From Gammaproteobacteria bacterium (GTDB taxonomy: Bacteria; Pseudomonadota; Gammaproteobacteria; GCA-001735895), in the NCBI GenBank assembly GCA_029864065.1, contig JAOTUD010000212.1:1-5887 (forward strand): DNA of 5,887 nucleotides, written 5' to 3'. Positions 5,657 to 5,887 of this stretch are shown piece by piece (positions within the stretch are counted from its first letter, which is position 1; each line of letters opens with the position of its first letter). The notes below the pieces were generated by a model. The model ran no database searches. It saw only the letters and a list, made by a program, of their open reading frames with translations, and was not told where the DNA came from. Position numbers and translations under genes: made by a program.

Positions 5657-5887
5657 TCGATATCAAGCATCCGGACTGGATGGAGGATCACGAACTGCGC
5701 AGCAAATTGCTGCGTTATTACCCGCAGGCCGATATCCGAACCGGCGCCGAGCCGGGGAATCTCGACGAAATCGAAATGCTGACCGTGAGCACGTACCTGC
5801 CACGCGAGGCTCTCAGGTACCCGAACCTTAAGCTCATCCAGAAAACCGGCGCCGGGGTAAACTCGATACTCGACGACGACGAACTGC
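5644..5887 (+). CDS. D-isomer-specific 2-hydroxyacid dehydrogenase, N-terminal part (runs off window)
   Basis: An ATG at 5644, overlapping the end of mmuM in another frame, opens 81 codons still running at the window edge. The visible part matches the start of the catalytic domain of D-2-hydroxyacid dehydrogenases: LLIDIKHPDW (3-12), a short beta-alpha unit leading to EIEMLTVSTYLPREAL (42-57), then YPNLKLIQKTGAGVNSI (59-75), the substrate-loop signature with the GAGV turn seen in glyoxylate/hydroxypyruvate and phosphoglycerate dehydrogenases. The NAD(P)-binding Rossmann domain and the Arg-Glu-His catalytic residues would lie beyond the window, so cofactor and substrate are unknown. The start is supported by the conserved N-terminus and an AGAGA stretch (5636-5640) just upstream. 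The overlap suggests a shared transcript with mmuM. Confidence 0.78.
   Translation, partial: MALLIDIKHPDWMEDHELRSKLLRYYPQADIRTGAEPGNLDEIEMLTVSTYLPREALRYPNLKLIQKTGAGVNSILDDDEL

Overview
The window is GC-rich, densely packed DNA (genes on both strands, overlaps, short intergenic gaps). Codon choice, Shine-Dalgarno spacing and the protein families suggest a proteobacterium, most likely a free-living gammaproteobacterium. That placement is an inference from protein resemblance, not from a marker gene. No rRNA, tRNA, CRISPR array, insertion sequence or phage gene was seen.

Layout: (1) 1-970, minus: most of a class V PLP-dependent aminotransferase of cysteine-desulfurase type, cut by the window start. 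(2) 1100-2017, minus: a PuuE-type allantoinase (polysaccharide deacetylase fold). (3) 2018-2365: a 348-base divergent intergenic region with a perfect TTCG-loop hairpin. (4) 2366-2974, plus: a twin-arginine-exported intradiol ring-cleavage dioxygenase with all four iron ligands. (5) 2983-4627, minus: a run of small genes that reads as one transcription unit. In transcription order it holds a two-helix membrane protein (71 aa), a possible 49-aa ORF, a conserved-looking 140-aa soluble protein, a VOC-fold metalloenzyme, an overlooked 56-aa ORF, and a second two-helix membrane protein (77 aa). (6) 4715-5656, plus: a homocysteine S-methyltransferase (mmuM). It overlaps by 13 bases (7) the start of a D-2-hydroxyacid dehydrogenase, which runs off the right edge.

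The enzymes point to catabolic and salvage metabolism: ureide ring opening, aromatic ring cleavage outside the cytoplasm, methionine salvage, and 2-hydroxy/2-oxo acid interconversion. They do not form one obvious pathway. Only the mmuM/dehydrogenase pair and the small-gene cluster show the tight spacing expected of operons. The least explained part is the small-gene cluster at 2983-4627. Its two small ORFs (56 and 49 codons) are visible only by checking stop/start overlaps by eye. I found no clear evidence of a defence, toxin-antitoxin or mobile system.
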